Shown in pieces: positions 48,709 to 60,188 of a stretch of 64,000 nt of DNA. Below the pieces are notes generated by a model that was not told where the DNA came from, did no database searches, and saw only the letters and a program-made list of their open reading frames with translations. Position 1 is the first letter of the stretch. Each line of letters begins with the position of its first letter. The translations under genes and the position numbers were made by a program. Source of the stretch: Mytilus trossulus (lineage: Eukaryota; Mollusca; Bivalvia; Mytilida; Mytilidae); contig NC_086381.1 in the NCBI RefSeq assembly GCF_036588685.1, forward strand, positions 49,537,431 to 49,601,430, read 5' to 3'.

Positions 48709-48845
48709 AGAGGGACGAAAGATACCAGAGGGCTGTCAAACTCATAAATCGAAAATAAACTGACAACGCCATGGCTAAAAATGATAAAGACAAACAGACA
48801 AACAATTGTACACATAACACAACATAGAAAAACTACAGAATAAGC
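48709..48845 (-). mobile_element. family P 3' terminal fragment
   Basis: AGAGGGACGAAAGATACCAG, TGACAACGCCATGGCTAAAA, ACACAACATAGAAAAACTAC: only the last about 135 bp of the tail is present, a strongly 5'-truncated copy or later deletion. Confidence 0.7.
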
Positions 48846-49567
48846 TCCTGTGCATACATTTGAGGTTGTTCGCAAACCTTTGTCCTTCGACTCGATGGAT
48901 GGTTCAATAGTTGTCTGTTGCCTTAAACCCATTATGTTGTGACGTAGTCAGGAAACTGATTCTTGGTATCAGAGAAAGAACTGCTATCCTGAGTATTAGT
49001 AAATTAATGTCTGATTCTCCTTTTCATAGTTGGCGATGAGTCCTGTTGACAGCAATCCCCTCCAAATATTCTGAGCAGAGTGAGAGAAAAAAACTTTCAA
49101 TAGTGATTCCTGGAAAGGATGCCCTGGCAGAATTTTGAGAAGCAAATTAAATCAATTTAAAAAGTTGTTGGGTTCAAACGAATATTTATCTGACGTTTGT
49201 TGCGCAAGCGGCACAAACTTGACAGACGCACTCATTGTGTTTATCACTATTTATTTTTTCGCCTCTAGCCTATAAGGAAGAACATCACATCTAAGTTATT
49301 TCAAGAAAGACCGTTCAGTAGTTTTGTTCATACTAATGATCATCGTCTTATCAAACAAGTGTTTCTAATCTGAAGTTCGCCTTCACTTTCACATATGTTG
49401 TTTCAATGTTGGTTTTTCTTCATTAACTGTGAAATATGTTTCCAACTGGATAAAAACAAAGTCATACTAAAAACGTACTTGCTCTCAAATCAAGTATCGT
49501 GGGTATGATTTTGAAATTAGAATACCAATTATTGCCCGATAACTCTTATCATCAAATTTGACAGGTA
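48846..49567. other. intergenic, 3' flank of the TMEM45-family gene
   Basis: Matches 27.1-27.7 kb from about 49010. No gene seen. Confidence 0.45.
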
Positions 49568-50707
49568 TTCCAGATATTCAAGAGCTTGCAGCTCCTACTC
49601 AGACTTAGTAAAACGTCATCAGTGTCTGAGTAGAAAGTTTATGAACGAGGGGTATGTCAAAGAACGTCTCGTCCTTTTTCTAAAAAAAAGTTCATCGGAA
49701 GGTACCAAGACCTTGTTGATAAATATTCCGTATCAACTTCTCAAATAATACACGATGGTCTTGGTGTATAGATTCTGCGTACTGAGGTTGTTTATCATCT
49801 TAACATCGTGTTTTATAGTTCTTTCATTTGTCTTTGTTCTATGATTATTATTACTTTTACTGTTGAATGGTTTAATGTGATATCCATTTGACGTGGCTCC
49901 GTACTTATACATCTCGTCAATGTGTTTGTATTGGCTTTCATTTTTTGGTGGTTTGTTTTGTATATGCGACTTTTGTATTTCTTTTGTTCTTATAACGTGA
50001 CTCTGTACCTTAAAAGATCCCGTCAGTATGATATTGTTCTATTATATGTCATTATGATATATTTCTATTATGAATTACAATATACATTGAACCACAAACG
50101 TCAAATTCATTCAATCGCGTAGTGGGATTAACTTTTTGTGGATTCTTATAAATTCTATATATAACTTTTGAACTAGTTTAAATCCCGGTATATTTCATAA
50201 ATTTATACTTACATACTTTTGGTTTTCACCCCTGTATGCTAATATTGCCTATGTAAATTTTAAAATCGTTTGTATCCTCATTGAACGACAAATTTCTGTG
50301 ACGTATAAAATTTTATGACTTCAGACACCCAAATCAATGAATGCGTTCGTAGATAGTAGATGTTTTTGTATTCTGTTAAATTGTCCCTTTTAAAATTGTT
50401 ATACGATGATGACTGGTGTACCCATATTTTGATTATTTTATTTAATGTGTCTGTTAATTTAACGCATCAATGTAAATATAACGGAATTTGATGAGACTGT
50501 CATTAAAGTGAGAGGGTTAGCGCTATAGAACCAGGTTTAATCCACCATTTTCTACATTTGAAAATGCCTGTACCAAGTCAGAAACATGACAGATCTTGTC
50601 CATTCGTTTTTGATGCGTTTTGTTATTTGATTTTGCCATGTGATTATGGACTTTTCGAATTATTTTCCTCTAAGTTCAGTATTTTTGTGATTTAACTTAT
50701 TTCCAGA
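49568..50707 (+). mobile_element. 5'-truncated retroelement insertion with 7-bp target duplication
   Basis: TTCCAGA at 49568-49574 and again at 50701-50707 flank a 1126-bp insert absent from the other duplicate, which has a single TTCCAGA at 27710-27716. The insert begins inside a reverse-transcriptase C-terminus (GYVKERLVLFLKKKFI, GRYQDLVDKYSVSTSQIIHD, stop), similar to but distinct from family P, and finishes with the S3 repeat sequence, showing that S3 is the 3' tail of this second RT family. Confidence 0.85.
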
Positions 50708-50818
50708 GACGTACACTTTGACTCCAATGACTCATATATTTGCAATAAAAGTGTTATAATAGTATATATAAGCATTCTTAATTGCTAGTATAAAGAGTTT
50801 CTATTCAGATCATATTAA

Positions 50819-51586
50819 TTAATTTTCTTCTAAAAGTAGTTCCGTTTCACACTCAGAGCTGTTCGATTGGTCAAATGTCCGTTTCATGGGTTCTTTTTGT
50901 CTATACAGTATTGAAAATACGCAGACAGTAAATATAAATGCAATAAAAATAATTCCACAATGCCAGGTGAATATCAAACCTGTATTCACCAAGCTGTGTG
51001 TGTCGTTACTATCCCAAGGCTCAAAGAATGGATTTTTGTATAATATGCATCCTACTTGATAAAACCAAGTTCCTTGTAAAATCAAAAGATACGACCGAAA
51101 CAATGGTAAAGTTACTACATTTTTAAACTTCATCTCTAATAAGGTAACGGCAAATGTTGTCAAGATTACAAATATAAGCAAATGATGCAAGACCACATTG
51201 AGAGTGTCTCGTCCAAAAAGATGATATTTGAATAAAATAACTTCCATCAATAATGCAAAGCTAAACGTGACGTAATCGAGATCTTTTATCGGAAGTGTGT
51301 CGAAGAAGACCATAAGATCTACAATCCCTGTTAATCCGAAGAAAGCGTACATTGTTGCATGTTGTTTATTGTCTGATGTTAATTCATCAATAAGTCCAAC
51401 TGTTATGAACAATAATTTACACAGTGCCTCAATAGGGAACCTTTTTAACTTGAATGTAACGGTTGATGAAAAAGGTGCATTGCTGTTTTTGCAATCAAAA
51501 TATCTCCTCAATATCTGTATCATCCACCATACTCCAATAATTATGAAAATTGACCCTGGGAAGACATGTCCCATAAAAGTTCCCAT
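50819..51586 (-). CDS. TMEM45-family (DUF716) multi-pass membrane protein, intact
   Basis: A 255-residue protein in one coding exon, the usual length for vertebrate TMEM45A/B relatives. Family marks: the N-terminal MGTFMGHVFPGSIFIIIGVW, HATMYAFFGLTGIVDLMVFF, HLFGRDTLNVVLHHLLIF and LILQGTWFYQVGCILYKNPF. About seven hydrophobic segments are spread through the chain; the C-terminus is hydrophilic and acidic (ECETELLLEEN). An acceptor-like TTTGTTTTAG ends 11 bases before the ATG (about 51597), suggesting a non-coding first exon further upstream. Cellular role is not established; relatives are membrane proteins of endomembranes. A dead paralog lies at 27813-28591. Confidence 0.9.
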   Translation of the reverse strand: MGTFMGHVFPGSIFIIIGVWWMIQILRRYFDCKNSNAPFSSTVTFKLKRFPIEALCKLLFITVGLIDELTSDNKQHATMYAFFGLTGIVDLMVFFDTLPIKDLDYVTFSFALLMEVILFKYHLFGRDTLNVVLHHLLIFVILTTFAVTLLEMKFKNVVTLPLFRSYLLILQGTWFYQVGCILYKNPFFEPWDSNDTHSLVNTGLIFTWHCGIIFIAFIFTVCVFSILYRQKEPMKRTFDQSNSSECETELLLEEN

Positions 51587-51599
51587 TATGGTTACCTAA

Positions 51600-53040
51600 A
51601 ACAAAACAAAATTTTAAAAGTGTGAAGAAATGCTTTATCTATGCCCAAAAAGACGTATACGATTTTACCATGATGGTTATTTTTACATTTTTACGTGGCG
51701 TTTTAGATATTTTCATCATTTAATCTGAATCTTGACGATGTCTGTTGTGATTGCCTGTTATGTTTCCAGTTGTTCATGTTAAGTTATTTGTCGGACAACA
51801 AAATAGAGGCCTGGAAACAAAACCAGAACCAATTTTCTAGGAATTGCATTTATTACTCGTGCATATGATACTTCACATACATGAATAGTGGCCATTGGTG
51901 GATATCGATGCACGACTGTCTATCTTGCAGAACCGTTTTACCTCTTTATTTCAGCGATTTTCATGATCTGACAGGATACAAAACAACAATTATGTCCGTG
52001 TATGTATAAGAATTGGGGTTACATGTGTGACAGTATGGTCAAGTGCACTCTCAATTTGTATTCTTTCAAACGGTTATATGGTGCAGAGTACTATAGTTGA
52101 TACTGGAGTTTTTGTTTAATGGGGTACTAGCTGTCAAATTCATGTTCACCGATTAAAATCAAATTCTCATATTTGATTCATAACAATGTAAAACATTTAT
52201 CCACACTCTTTAAAGTCTAAATAAAACAATAAACAAGGTATGAAAATACGTAGCTCCGTTTCGTGTGTATTTGAGTCTAGATGCCATCTAAGTATTTATT
52301 GAGTTGACCTCTATAATCATCCGATTACCATATAAGCGATGTTAACATTAATACAGATTAAGCATGCACGCTAAGGGGTGAAATTAAAGTTCACATGAAT
52401 ACAAATTAAATGAGGTCTAATTATTTACTTGCAAGTGAATAATTCATAATCAATGTTTGTTTGTTTATTTTGAAAAAAATGAACATTATTGGCTAATTAA
52501 AAGGAGTTATTGTATTACTATTTGTATTTCATTACTGATTGAGCCAAACAAAATAATACATATATGTCGTAGCAAGTGCCCCTTTAAACGCCACACTCTT
52601 TTAAAAAATTCAGGGCCCCTGAATGCTATTTTCACTCAAGGTAAGTTATTTCAACAAAACTGATTTATGTTCACGTGTGGTTCTATGATGTTGCATGTGT
52701 AAAAGAGTTAAAAATAAATATTTCTCTACCTCTAAACTCAAGATTCTTAGCCGATTTATTCTTTTTTTTTTACCTGTTATAATTATGTTTTATTCAACTA
52801 ACGTGTTCGTTTGATCTCAGTTCTGCGTTTGACAAATTTGAATTATGATGTCAATGTCCCTGTTTTCCTGTGCATTTCCTATTATAACGTCATTATAAGA
52901 ACACATCTTTATGCCGATAATTTGCCAAGAAAAACGTTACGTTTGTCTGTATATCTTCTAAAAATAATTAGAGAAACAGATTCAAATTCCTTATATCTTG
53001 CAATACATGTACGATATCATATCTATCCACTTTTGACAGT
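51600..53040. other. upstream flank of the TMEM45-family gene
   Basis: Collinear with 28.6-29.5 kb, including GTGGATATCGATGCACGACT and GTCTATCTTGCAGAACCGTT, the best-conserved non-coding stretch of the duplication. It may contain the promoter and first exon. No other gene seen. Confidence 0.45.
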
Positions 53041-53042
53041 CT

Positions 53043-53192
53043 AAGGAGTAGGTCCGGTAAGGGCCGATTTTAGTCTCAAATTTCAGGTTCATCTAACGAA
53101 AGTTTTTTGGACACTTAAATATTACATTTTCACAATTTTCTAAAACTGCTATATTTTTGGGCCAAAAAGGGGTCTTACTGAACCTACTCCTT
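53043..53192. repeat. 150-bp MITE-like element with 19-bp inverted ends
   Basis: AAGGAGTAGGTCCGGTAAG at the left and CTTACTGAACCTACTCCTT at the right are inverted copies with two mismatches. The sister duplicate near 29490 lacks it. Confidence 0.75.
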
Positions 53193-53339
53193 TTAAACAT
53201 TTTAACCAATCGGCGAACCTTGTGTTATAAATTCGTAAATGTCCCTGTATCAAATGGATAAATATAGATTTCACTATTGCAACAAGTTTGTTACAATATT
53301 ATTCTTACAGACTACTTCATACATCTGAAAACAAATAAC

Positions 53340-53505
53340 GATGCATATAAACTCATCATAGATACCAGTACTAAATTATGTACGCTAGACGCGCGATTTA
53401 TCTACAGAAGACTCATCAGTGACGCTCCAATAAAAAAATAAAAGATCAAATAAAAGTACGAATTTGAAGAGCTCTGAAGACTCATAATCCCGAAAGGTTT
53501 TGTTT
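53340..53505 (-). repeat. dispersed repeat S1
   Basis: AAACTCATCATAGATACCAG, ACTCATCAGTGACGCTCC, AGTACGAATTTGAAGAGCTC. It is at the same place as S1 in the sister duplicate (29.75 kb), so this insertion predates the duplication. Confidence 0.75.
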
Positions 53506-54130
53506 AAAACAGCGTATGGAATATAAAACCAGGTTAAAAAAAAAAAACTCTAGTATCCGTTTACTGACATTCAATAAACTTATAATATAGATTGACCAGA
53601 CAGTTCCTAATGCAGCGACTGTAAACATACATTGTAACTTGTTGTATTCAAATGAACATAATATTCACTACTGATGCATGTAAAAGTATCTTATAGATAT
53701 AGATAGTTCGAATTACACAACTCAAGTTAGAGTTATTTGTCCTTTGTGCTTTACAAAGCATATCAAATTAAGTTCAACTAAACCAACACAAAAGTAATAA
53801 AAGTATAACTGCTAATGCACACATTTTATCATTTTCTGAGGTTGAACAACGAATTTAAAATCATGACCGTAATTTTAAAGATGACTTATATAGGTTATAT
53901 CATAATGAATGTATATGTTATAAGTTTCAATGTTATCGTGATTCCCTATTAATTATCTTGTCATATATCGAAATTTTGTTTCAAAATTGCTCTTTTAAAA
54001 ACGAACAAAAACTTTGTTTAGTTTGCTTTCATCAGTCGTTTGCAATTATATGTGCAAAAAAACAAAACAAAAAAACTTCTAAATGATAATTAGATTTGAG
54101 ATTCAATTGAATGCAGTTACGCATTTTTGA
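53506..54130. other. gene-less part of the duplication
   Basis: Resembles 30.08-30.21 and then 33.3-33.65 kb. No gene. Confidence 0.45.
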
Positions 54131-54189
54131 AGTGGATTCCAAACCTCATCTATGCATCTTTATCGAGGGCACTGAACTATAAATGATTA

Positions 54190-55290
54190 TCATATAGTTT
54201 CTGGAGGAGTTTTGTAACGGTTTATTCTTCCTCTGTGATATTTTATCCTGAGGATAATTTGTCACGGTAATTTTTTTCCAGGCATGGTATTTCACAGGTT
54301 GAATTTTTCCAGAGGAGTGAAAATATATCTGTGTTATGCGGATAGTATGTACCGGTATATATTTGCCGTATCATATTTCACAGAACCTTGTGAAATATAC
54401 TCCCATTAACTAGTATGTATGTTACATACCTGACTTTAATTGTAAAATGTTTCACAGAGGTAGAACAAATTTGCATACTTTATCAAAGGGAGGTAATTAT
54501 ATATGAGCAATTTATATTTTAAAGATATTAATATAATTTATTCCTGAATCTTTTTCATAGTGAAATTTTTCCTTGAATCTTATTTTTTATATATTCATTT
54601 ATATAACAAGATGACTTACATCATAAATAAATAAGACAGATATTATTTCACAGATAAATACTATCCAGCTGTTGCTTTTGTTCCAATATATTGTTATACT
54701 ATAATTTATCTGATTTCCATATAATCAACAACAACATCTTTGTCCCCAAACTATTTATATAGTTAAAAATATTATCGTAATCAAATTCATCCATTACTGT
54801 TAACAGTAGTAATGCAACTATATTTCTACCTTTACGTTTTAATTTATATTTGTACTGAGATCTGAAAACAACTCACTTTTACATGTATTTCACTTACCTT
54901 ATTTAATCATGATATTATTTCAATCTTTGAAATTATTTCTGGTTTTCTTTCTTATGTTTAATGATAATTTTCTTTTAAAAGAATGATATTTACTTAAATT
55001 TTTTTAGGAAATTTTTTCAATGATAATTTGTGAAATAATTCCCATTAAAATACGTTTTTATTTTTACAAAATAGGTTTAATTCAAATACACTTTTATTAT
55101 TTCATAGTATTTGTAAAGGATAAGTTTTTTCAAATAACTATTCAATAAGTTAACTACCCAGATAGAATTTCACGGCAAAGGAAAAAATATCCCAGGGAAA
55201 TATTTTCCTCCGGATTAAAAAATAACAACAACTACTGTGACATTTTTTCCTCCGGATCAAATTTCACCCGGATATAATTTTGCTTTACAG
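54190..55290. repeat. unclassified block with recurring TTTCAC and TTTTCCTCCGGAT motifs
   Basis: Motifs such as GTATTTCACAGG, TTTTTTCCAGG and CCTGAGGATAA occur at 54215-54470, and reversed-sense forms (AATTTCACGG, TTTTCCTCCGGATTAAA, TTTTTTCCTCCGGATCAAA, TTTCACCCGGATATAA) at 55160-55280. The block lies in a segment missing from the sister duplicate, so it is probably an inserted element. No ORF. Confidence 0.45.
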
Positions 55291-55299
55291 TTTTACATA

Positions 55300-56200
55300 A
55301 TAATTGAATCTATACATTTTAAATAGATTAAACAACACTGGGCTCTTAAAATTTTCATGAATGGGATCTAAAATATACACATAATTTATGTACCGTATCA
55401 AATGTATATACATGTTATATGAGAATCTATCTAAACTTACATCTCTTATGTGTCGCATACTATATATAAATTAGTGTATGCAATAATAAAAGGTCGTCGT
55501 CGTTAAGTCTTATTGTCATGCCAGTTTTCGAATCTACTTGTTTACAAATAGGCCATAATAGCATGTCTAGAAATTTATGTTCCGTATAGATTAGCAAATT
55601 TGAAAAAAATGTACCCTCATATGGCAGGAAGTGGCTAATCGTATATGGTTCATGGCGTTTTTCACACGATGACGTTCTCCCTTTAACAGTCTTGATATGT
55701 CGTGGCAGTCACATATGATATAAGGTAAAAGTCTGAGTCATCCTTCAAACACTATTCAACAACAGTCAATTAAAATCGAAAAGGAGATCAAAATTTTATA
55801 TTTTTAGCTTTTTTCTGTGAATAAACTAAATAAAAATGATATTCTAACTGATACTAACAAATTTAGATTCTAGATTTTTTTTTATTCCCTAAAGTACATC
55901 GTTTCAATAAAATCAATTAGTTTAATATTAAATTGAACAGACATAGCGTATATGTACCAAGTTGGTGAAATTGTCAAATGTTTCATTCTAGATAAGATAA
56001 CATTTTCTAGATAGCTAAGCGTTGAAAAACCTTTCGAAAGACTGTTAACGAGACACCTTTTATGCCAATCAAACTGCAAAAAGATAAGCAGGCGTAGGTC
56101 TAATCTTACTTTAAGCAAGTTATTTCAATAACACTGATCTGAGATTTTGAAGAAAAATGTACAACACGTCGGTGATCGTGTTTCACCAGTTTCTAATTCG
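55300..56200. other. gene-less stretch
   Basis: No coding signal. 55915-56000 weakly resembles 33665-33720. The open frame at 55882-56118 has no family features. Confidence 0.4.
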
Positions 56201-56204
56201 CCGT

Positions 56205-56367
56205 TTCAGAATCTAATGCATTCTGGGTAATATTTTCAAAAATGTACATCGAAACGTCGTGATTGGTTGAAAATGTCCAAAACAACGGAAATTCAACCAA
56301 TGACGTAACGTTATTTTCACTTTGGGGTACGAACAATGGAATTACCCATGATGCTTTAGATTCTGAA
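56205..56367. repeat. 163-bp MITE-like element with 27-bp inverted ends
   Basis: TTCAGAATCTAATGCATTCT followed by GGGTAAT at the left; ATTACCCATGATGC then TTTAGATTCTGAA at the right. Only four mismatches between arms. Confidence 0.75.
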
Positions 56368-56489
56368 ATATAACATGTGTTCTAACATGATTAAATTGAT
56401 ACTTTATATATATATATATATGAAGATGTGGTATGAGTTTTAATGATACCAAACCTTCATCCTTATCTGAAATAATAGTGTAACATCAC

Positions 56490-56665
56490 ATAGATAAAGG
56501 AAGGTGTGGTGTGAGTGCCAATGAGACAACTCTCCATCCAAAAAACAATTTAAAAATGTAAACCTTTATACATGTAGGTCCATGTACGGCTTTCAACACA
56601 GAGCCTTGGCTCACACCAAATAATTAACAAGCTATAAAGGGCCCCAAAATTACTAGTGTATAACA
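56490..56665 (-). repeat. dispersed repeat (S2-related, minus)
   Basis: GGAAGGTGTGGTGTGAGTGC, CAATGAGACAACTCTCCATC, GTACGGCTTTCAACACAGAG, CTTGGCTCACACC and GCTATAAAGGGCCCC. Confidence 0.7.
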
Positions 56666-57113
56666 TAGAAAGACACACTATAAAATACTTTTTAACATTT
56701 ATATTTATCAAATGTTTCCCTATTCAAATCTCTAACACTTGTTTATTTTAGAAAAAAGTGTTTCATTTAGGACGATGTATTTTGTTTCAAGAAAAAAAAT
56801 CATTTTATCCACAAAATATTATCGGTTGGTGTTCTAACTACAAAAAAAGCAATAAATATAGAGATATAAAATACTTACAGTTTTTTTGACACTTTCTATT
56901 CGTTTTCAATGTTAAAATATGTGATATATCATACGATCATACTGATACAGGTGAGTGTTCTATAAATATCATTATTCGACATGCATGGATACAAATTTAT
57001 AATTTATAAAATTGACGTAAAATTGTGTGTACCCTGTAATTGATACATGTAGCTTGTCCAACCAGTCGTGACACTGGTGTATATCTAAGTGTAAAGTAAA
57101 TTTTAGTGTCTTG

Positions 57114-57344
57114 TATGGAACGCCGTAACTTCCCTATGGTACTTCCTTCTATATCATGATAAGGTCTTTCTTTATTATGATGAGGTTTTTCTCTTTTATG
57201 ATAAGGTTTTTCTCTATTATGATGTCAGCTTTTTCTCTATTATAATGAGCTTTTTCTCTATAATGCAGAGGTTTTTTTTACTTATTGTGATGAGGGTTTT
57301 CTCTCTAATGAAGAGGTTTTTCTCTATTATGATGTCAGCTTTTT
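57114..57344 (+). mobile_element. solo end of a TATGGAACG foldback-type element with tandem repeats
   Basis: Begins TATGGAACGCCGTAACTTCC, sharing its first 11 bases with the foldback element at 59379-61759, then about nine 20-23 bp units like TTCTCTATTATGATGAGGTT. The array continues after the nested element (58224-58265). No opposite end was found. Confidence 0.6.
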
Positions 57345-58223
57345 AGCTCACCTGGCCTAAAAGGCCATGTGAGCTTTTCTCATCACTTGGCGTCCGTCGT
57401 CGTCGTCGTCGACGTCGTCTGTCGTCGTTAACAATTTTTCAAACATCTTCTCCTCTGAAACGACTGAATGGATTTGAATGAAACTTAGCATGATTGTTCC
57501 TTGGTATATCCTGCACAAAATGTGCGCTTCGATTTTTGATCCGTCAAAAAACATGGCCGCCGTTACTTTAAATAGAACATAGGGGTCAAATGCAGTTTTT
57601 GGCTTATATCTCAAAAAAAGAAAGCATTTAGAGCAAATCTGACATGGGGTAAAATGTTCATTAGGTGAAGATCTATCAGCCCTGAAATTTTCAGATGAAT
57701 CAAACAAACCATTGTTGGGTTGCTGCCACTTAATTGGTAATTTTAAGGAAATTTTGCAGTTTTTGGTCATTATCTTGAATATTATTATAGATAAAGATAA
57801 ACTGTAAACATGAAATGATCAGCAAAGTAAGATCTACAAATAAGTCAATTTGACCAAAATTGTCAATTGACCCCTTACGGAGTTATTGCCCTTTAAAGAC
57901 TTTTTTTCACAATTTGCTCATCATGTTGACTTACTTTAAAAAAAATCTTCTCCTTTGAAACTGCTGTATCAATTTTAGCCAAACTTAGGCTAAATGAGTT
58001 TCAGAGTATCTAGTATAAATTTTATATTTCATTTCCTTGTATGTCAAGAAACATAGCTCCTATGGCTAAAATAGAACATAGGAGAAAATGATTTTTTTTG
58101 GCTTTTGAAGAAAATAGGACGATTCAAAGAACATTTAAATAAATTGAAAAGCCAAAATAATCATTGATGAGAGATTTAACCAAAAAATTAAGGTGAGCGA
58201 TTCAGGCTCTTGAGAGCCTCTTG
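57345..58223. mobile_element. AGCTCACCTGGCC repeat element, about 880 bp
   Basis: Starts AGCTCACCTGGCCTAAAAGG (hairpin GGCC-TAAAA-GGCC) and ends AGGTGAGCGATTCAGG followed by CTCTTGAGAGCCTCTTG (hairpin GGCTCTTGAGAGCC). It is inserted within the tandem array of the previous element, since TTCTCTATTATGATG units lie on both sides. Includes a GTC triplet run near 57394. I recognise this as a widespread bivalve repeat. The antisense frame at 57357-57770 is incidental. Confidence 0.75.
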
Positions 58224-58429
58224 TTCTCTATTATGATGACTGAACTTTTATTTATCATGATGCGCTTAAAACCAAAACAGTTCCCAAGACGTTGCACTCC
58301 CCGATGCTATAAAAGAACTCCTTTTTTCCGGGTTTTTCTTTTTTTTCTTTCATTTTTTTTTAATTCAAAGTGTTCTGGTGATTTGAATCATTTAATAAAA
58401 AGGGCGGAACTGGAACCTTTGCTCTGATT

Positions 58430-58900
58430 GTCTTAAAAATTTAGATTTTTAATGGCTATACGGAATACCAAATTTCCATTAAAAATACTACTCTACCTAT
58501 TTAGATCTTATAGGTTGCACTTTGTAAATATCGTGTGATTTGCTCGCAAGGCCACTTTTAGAGAGAAACTGAATATGCATAGCAATACTGATAATGTTGA
58601 CCCAGGATAAAGAGGGGTTCAAATATATGTTGCTCTTGAAATGCATTATTTTGTTGAATGCTAATTCAAGTTTATGAGGCGATTTTGTTTTCAATTTTTA
58701 TTGCATTTTCAATCAAATTAAGAGTGCGTCAGGAACAGCGGAATAACTCAAACAGAGAAGAAAACCGTGTTTTATTGGTATGACTGTTTAACTTTTTTAC
58801 AGGTTATCAACATAGAACCAAAATGACTCAATACACTGTTATCACAGAGCTTTTTTGTAATTTTGATAATGCAAATGTTGAAATTAAAATAGGAATAAAA
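58430..58900. other. intergenic, no gene seen
   Basis: Nothing recognised. Confidence 0.4.
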
Positions 58901-58904
58901 GTTT

Positions 58905-59372
58905 TGCATATATTCAAAGTCAATGAACCATGACTGAAGGTGCATGGCTGAATAATCTTCATGGAAATAAGATGTGTCAATGCTAATACAACTGCATACC
59001 AAATACCATCGACTTATCTTGAGTGGTTCTATTTAAACAACCCTAAACACAAACTTATATATGCAAACTATGCAAAATTTCAAATTGAAAACATCATAAC
59101 TGAGGGGGCAGCTAGGGTCAAAATTCTCCATGGAAATGAGACATGCCAATGTTTATACATCTGCTTATCAATTATCATTAACTTACCACTAGTGGTTACC
59201 CATACACTGACCTAATCACAAACTAATACATGAAATCAAGCAAAAGTTTCAAAGTCAATAGACCAAAACTGAGGGGGCAGGGCTTAATCATCTCCACGGT
59301 AATGATAAAAGTCAAAACTAATACAACTGCATACCAAATATCTTTGACTTACCACTAGTGTTTCTCTATACA
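58905..59372 (+). repeat. tandem repeat, about 170-bp unit, three units
   Basis: CAAAGTCAATGAACCATGAC, AATACAACTGCATACCAAAT and CGACTTATCTTGAGTGGTTC recur in diverged form (CAAAGTCAATAGACCAAAAC, AATACAACTGCATACCAAAT, GACTTACCACTAGTGTTTCT). The third unit is cut by the foldback element and resumes at 61766 (ACAACAAACTAATACATTG). Confidence 0.7.
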
Positions 59373-59992
59373 CTAGACTATGGAACGCCACGACTGCCTT
59401 ATGTTAATAATCAGCATTATACGCAGTGTTCACAGCATTATATGAAGTGATCACAGCATTAAATGTAGTGCTCACAACATTATATGAAGTGATCACAGCA
59501 TTATATGCAGTGCTCACAGCATTATATGCAGTGTTCACAACATTATATGAAGTGCTCACAACATTATATGAAGTGCTCACAACATTATATTAAGTGATCA
59601 CAACATTATATTAAGTGATCACAACATTATATTAAGTGCTCACAACATTATATTAAGTGTTCACAACATTATACGTTTTTTGTTGTATGATGAGATTGAT
59701 GTATGATGAGATTTATGAATGATGAGATCATTCGGTAAACTTCGTTTTTTAGCGGAAATCACCGAATCCATAATTGGTAAATTACGGTAAATTAATGCCC
59801 AGCAAACAAATTTAAACAGTTATTATTATATATGTGATCATTAAGGCAGTATACAATATTTAAAACGGATTGAAATAAGTAAATTAAGAAGTATGATCAA
59901 TTTAACCCAAGTTTATTCCACACCAGGGCATTTTAAACTTATTTTGAGGATTAGTTTCACCATATATACAACTTAATATGTATATATATTTA

Positions 59993-60188
59993 CTAGAACA
60001 CATCCGTGATATCGCGGGTCTGTGACTGAATTACTATGCGTAAGCCTTATTTTAGTATTGGTATTGTCATCTGATAAAGTCATGCCGATTATAAGATGAA
60101 GTTTTCTCTGCTTTTAACATCTTTCTGTTTGAACCCGTCGACCTGGAACTTGTCAATTTAATATTGGTATTATTGATTTTGTTTGGAA
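59993..60188 (-). mobile_element. 3' end of a non-autonomous Helitron
   Basis: Matches the 3' terminal part of the Helitron at 25374-26090 (CTAGAACACATCCGTGATAT, CGCGGGTCTGT, AAAGTCATGCCGATTATAAG), including the terminal hairpin and CTAG. The 5' part is gone. Confidence 0.75.

Larger units (their letters stand above)
46400..57050. repeat. ancient segmental duplication, copy 2
   Basis: Collinear with 24.65-34.6 kb (anchors given there). It carries the intact TMEM45-family gene. Extra inserts relative to copy 1 include the retroelement at 49575-50700, the small element at 53043-53192 and the block at about 54.13-55.88 kb. Copy 2 lacks the Helitron and the 30.2-33.3 kb block. Confidence 0.7.

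Noticed and set aside
57357-57770. 137-codon minus-strand open frame with an acidic DDVDDDDDG tract
   Set aside because: It is the antisense of a widespread repeat; the acidic run comes from a GTC triplet expansion.
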